Origin: Lachnospiraceae bacterium
GTDB lineage: Bacteria; Bacillota; Clostridia; Lachnospirales; Lachnospiraceae
Reading direction: 5' to 3'
Length of the DNA: 6,248 nt
NCBI GenBank assembly: GCA_003446735.1
Contig: DMCJ01000096.1
Location: forward strand, 1-6,248
Below the pieces are notes generated by a model. The model was not told where the DNA came from. It did not search any database and saw nothing but the letters and a program-made list of their open reading frames with translations. Shown here one piece after another: positions 5,893-6,248 of the stretch. The position numbers were made by a program, and so were the translations under genes. The stretch's first letter is position 1, and each line of letters starts with the position of its first letter.

Positions 5893-6248
5893 TTAATTCT
5901 TTTCCCCGCGTACAACCTTGGGTATCGCCGCGATAAGTTCTTTAGTATATTCTTCCTTCGGATCGTTAAATACCTCTTTAGTAAGTCCTTCTTCGACCTT
6001 TTCGCCCTTCTTCATGACGATGACTCTTTTACAGAGTTTTTTAACAAGGCTTAAGTCATGGGATATAAAGATTATCGCCGTCTTTTTTTCTTTATTAAGT
6101 CTCTTTAAAAGCTCGACGATCTGAGCCTGTATCGTAACATCAAGCGCGGTCGTGGGTTCGTCGCAGAGTAAGATCTTGGGCTCGCACATAAATGCCGCGG
6201 CGATCATGACTCTCTGCCTCATTCCGCCGGAAAGCTCGTGAGGATACA
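5893..6248 (-). CDS. Peptide/nickel-type ABC transporter ATPase (OppD/DppD-like), C-terminal part
   Basis: The 5' part is cut by the window edge; 117 complete codons are visible, starting YPHELSGGMRQR. The signature LSGGMRQR, Walker B ILLCDEP, D-loop TALD, the family-typical DVTIQAQIVELL, and switch region FISHDL are all present. LSGGMRQR with Met is typical of the OppD/DppD half of the ATPase pair, while the neighbour has LSGGQRQR. The reading frame stays open to the window end, and the Met at 6222 is internal to the signature motif, not a start. The end (EEYTKELIAAIPKVVRGEKN) is short and lacks the full OppD C-terminal extension. The stop TAA is one base from the ATG of the next ATPase gene, so the two subunits are almost certainly made together. 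Confidence 0.9.
   Translation of the reverse strand, partial: YPHELSGGMRQRVMIAAAFMCEPKILLCDEPTTALDVTIQAQIVELLKRLNKEKKTAIIFISHDLSLVKKLCKRVIVMKKGEKVEEGLTKEVFNDPKEEYTKELIAAIPKVVRGEKN

Noticed and set aside
5892..5915. Longer form of the OppF-like ATPase starting at TTG 5915
   Set aside because: It adds eight residues (Leu/Met-YAGKRIK) outside the domain and overlaps the upstream gene; the ATG at 5891 right after the TAA stop is a better coupled start.
6220..6222. Met at 6222 as a gene start
   Set aside because: It lies inside the LSGGMRQR signature and the frame is open to the window end, so it is internal to a truncated gene.

Overview
The window looks like chromosomal DNA of a low-to-moderate GC Gram-positive anaerobe of the Clostridia, most plausibly a Lachnospiraceae member (Butyrivibrio-like). 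This is inferred from strong GGAGG ribosome binding sites, a TTG start, typical Clostridial signal peptides, and secreted proteins that join BspA-like leucine-rich repeats or a Cys/His hydrolase-like domain to DUF4214 repeats. No RNA gene, mobile element or CRISPR array is visible. Coding density is very high; the only real intergenic gap is about 134 bp.

Region 1 (1-3194, minus strand) is an apparent operon of secreted proteins. In order of transcription it holds a BspA-type leucine-rich-repeat protein with four DUF4214 half-repeats (528 aa), a papain-like (CHAP/NlpC-like) Cys/His domain protein with the same DUF4214 tail (497 aa), and the signal peptide of a third secreted protein cut by the window edge. 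Gaps are 12 and 17 nt, and each downstream gene has its own strong Shine-Dalgarno. A sigma-A-type promoter (TTGCAA, 17 nt, TATAAT) sits just upstream of the first gene.

Region 2 (3195-3328) is a divergent promoter region. The second promoter (TTGCCT, 17 nt, TACAAT) drives region 3.

Region 3 (3329-5154) holds two paralogous integral-membrane acyltransferases (Acyltransferase_3 / OafA-like) arranged tail to tail. Their 3' ends overlap by 37 bp inside an imperfect palindrome, so that the antisense of each gene's conserved HMPxY codons supplies the other gene's stop codon.

Region 4 (5151-6248, minus strand) is the end of a peptide/nickel-type (Opp/Dpp) ABC transporter operon: the C-terminal part of an OppD-like ATPase, then a complete short OppF-like ATPase, then the second acyltransferase joined to it by an ATGA stop/start overlap.

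The most notable points are the operon of secreted proteins sharing a duplicated DUF4214 tail of unknown function under different N-terminal modules, the palindromic overlap of the acyltransferase paralogs, and the translational coupling of one acyltransferase to a peptide-type ABC transporter. A concerted surface-modification function is conceivable but not shown by the sequence.
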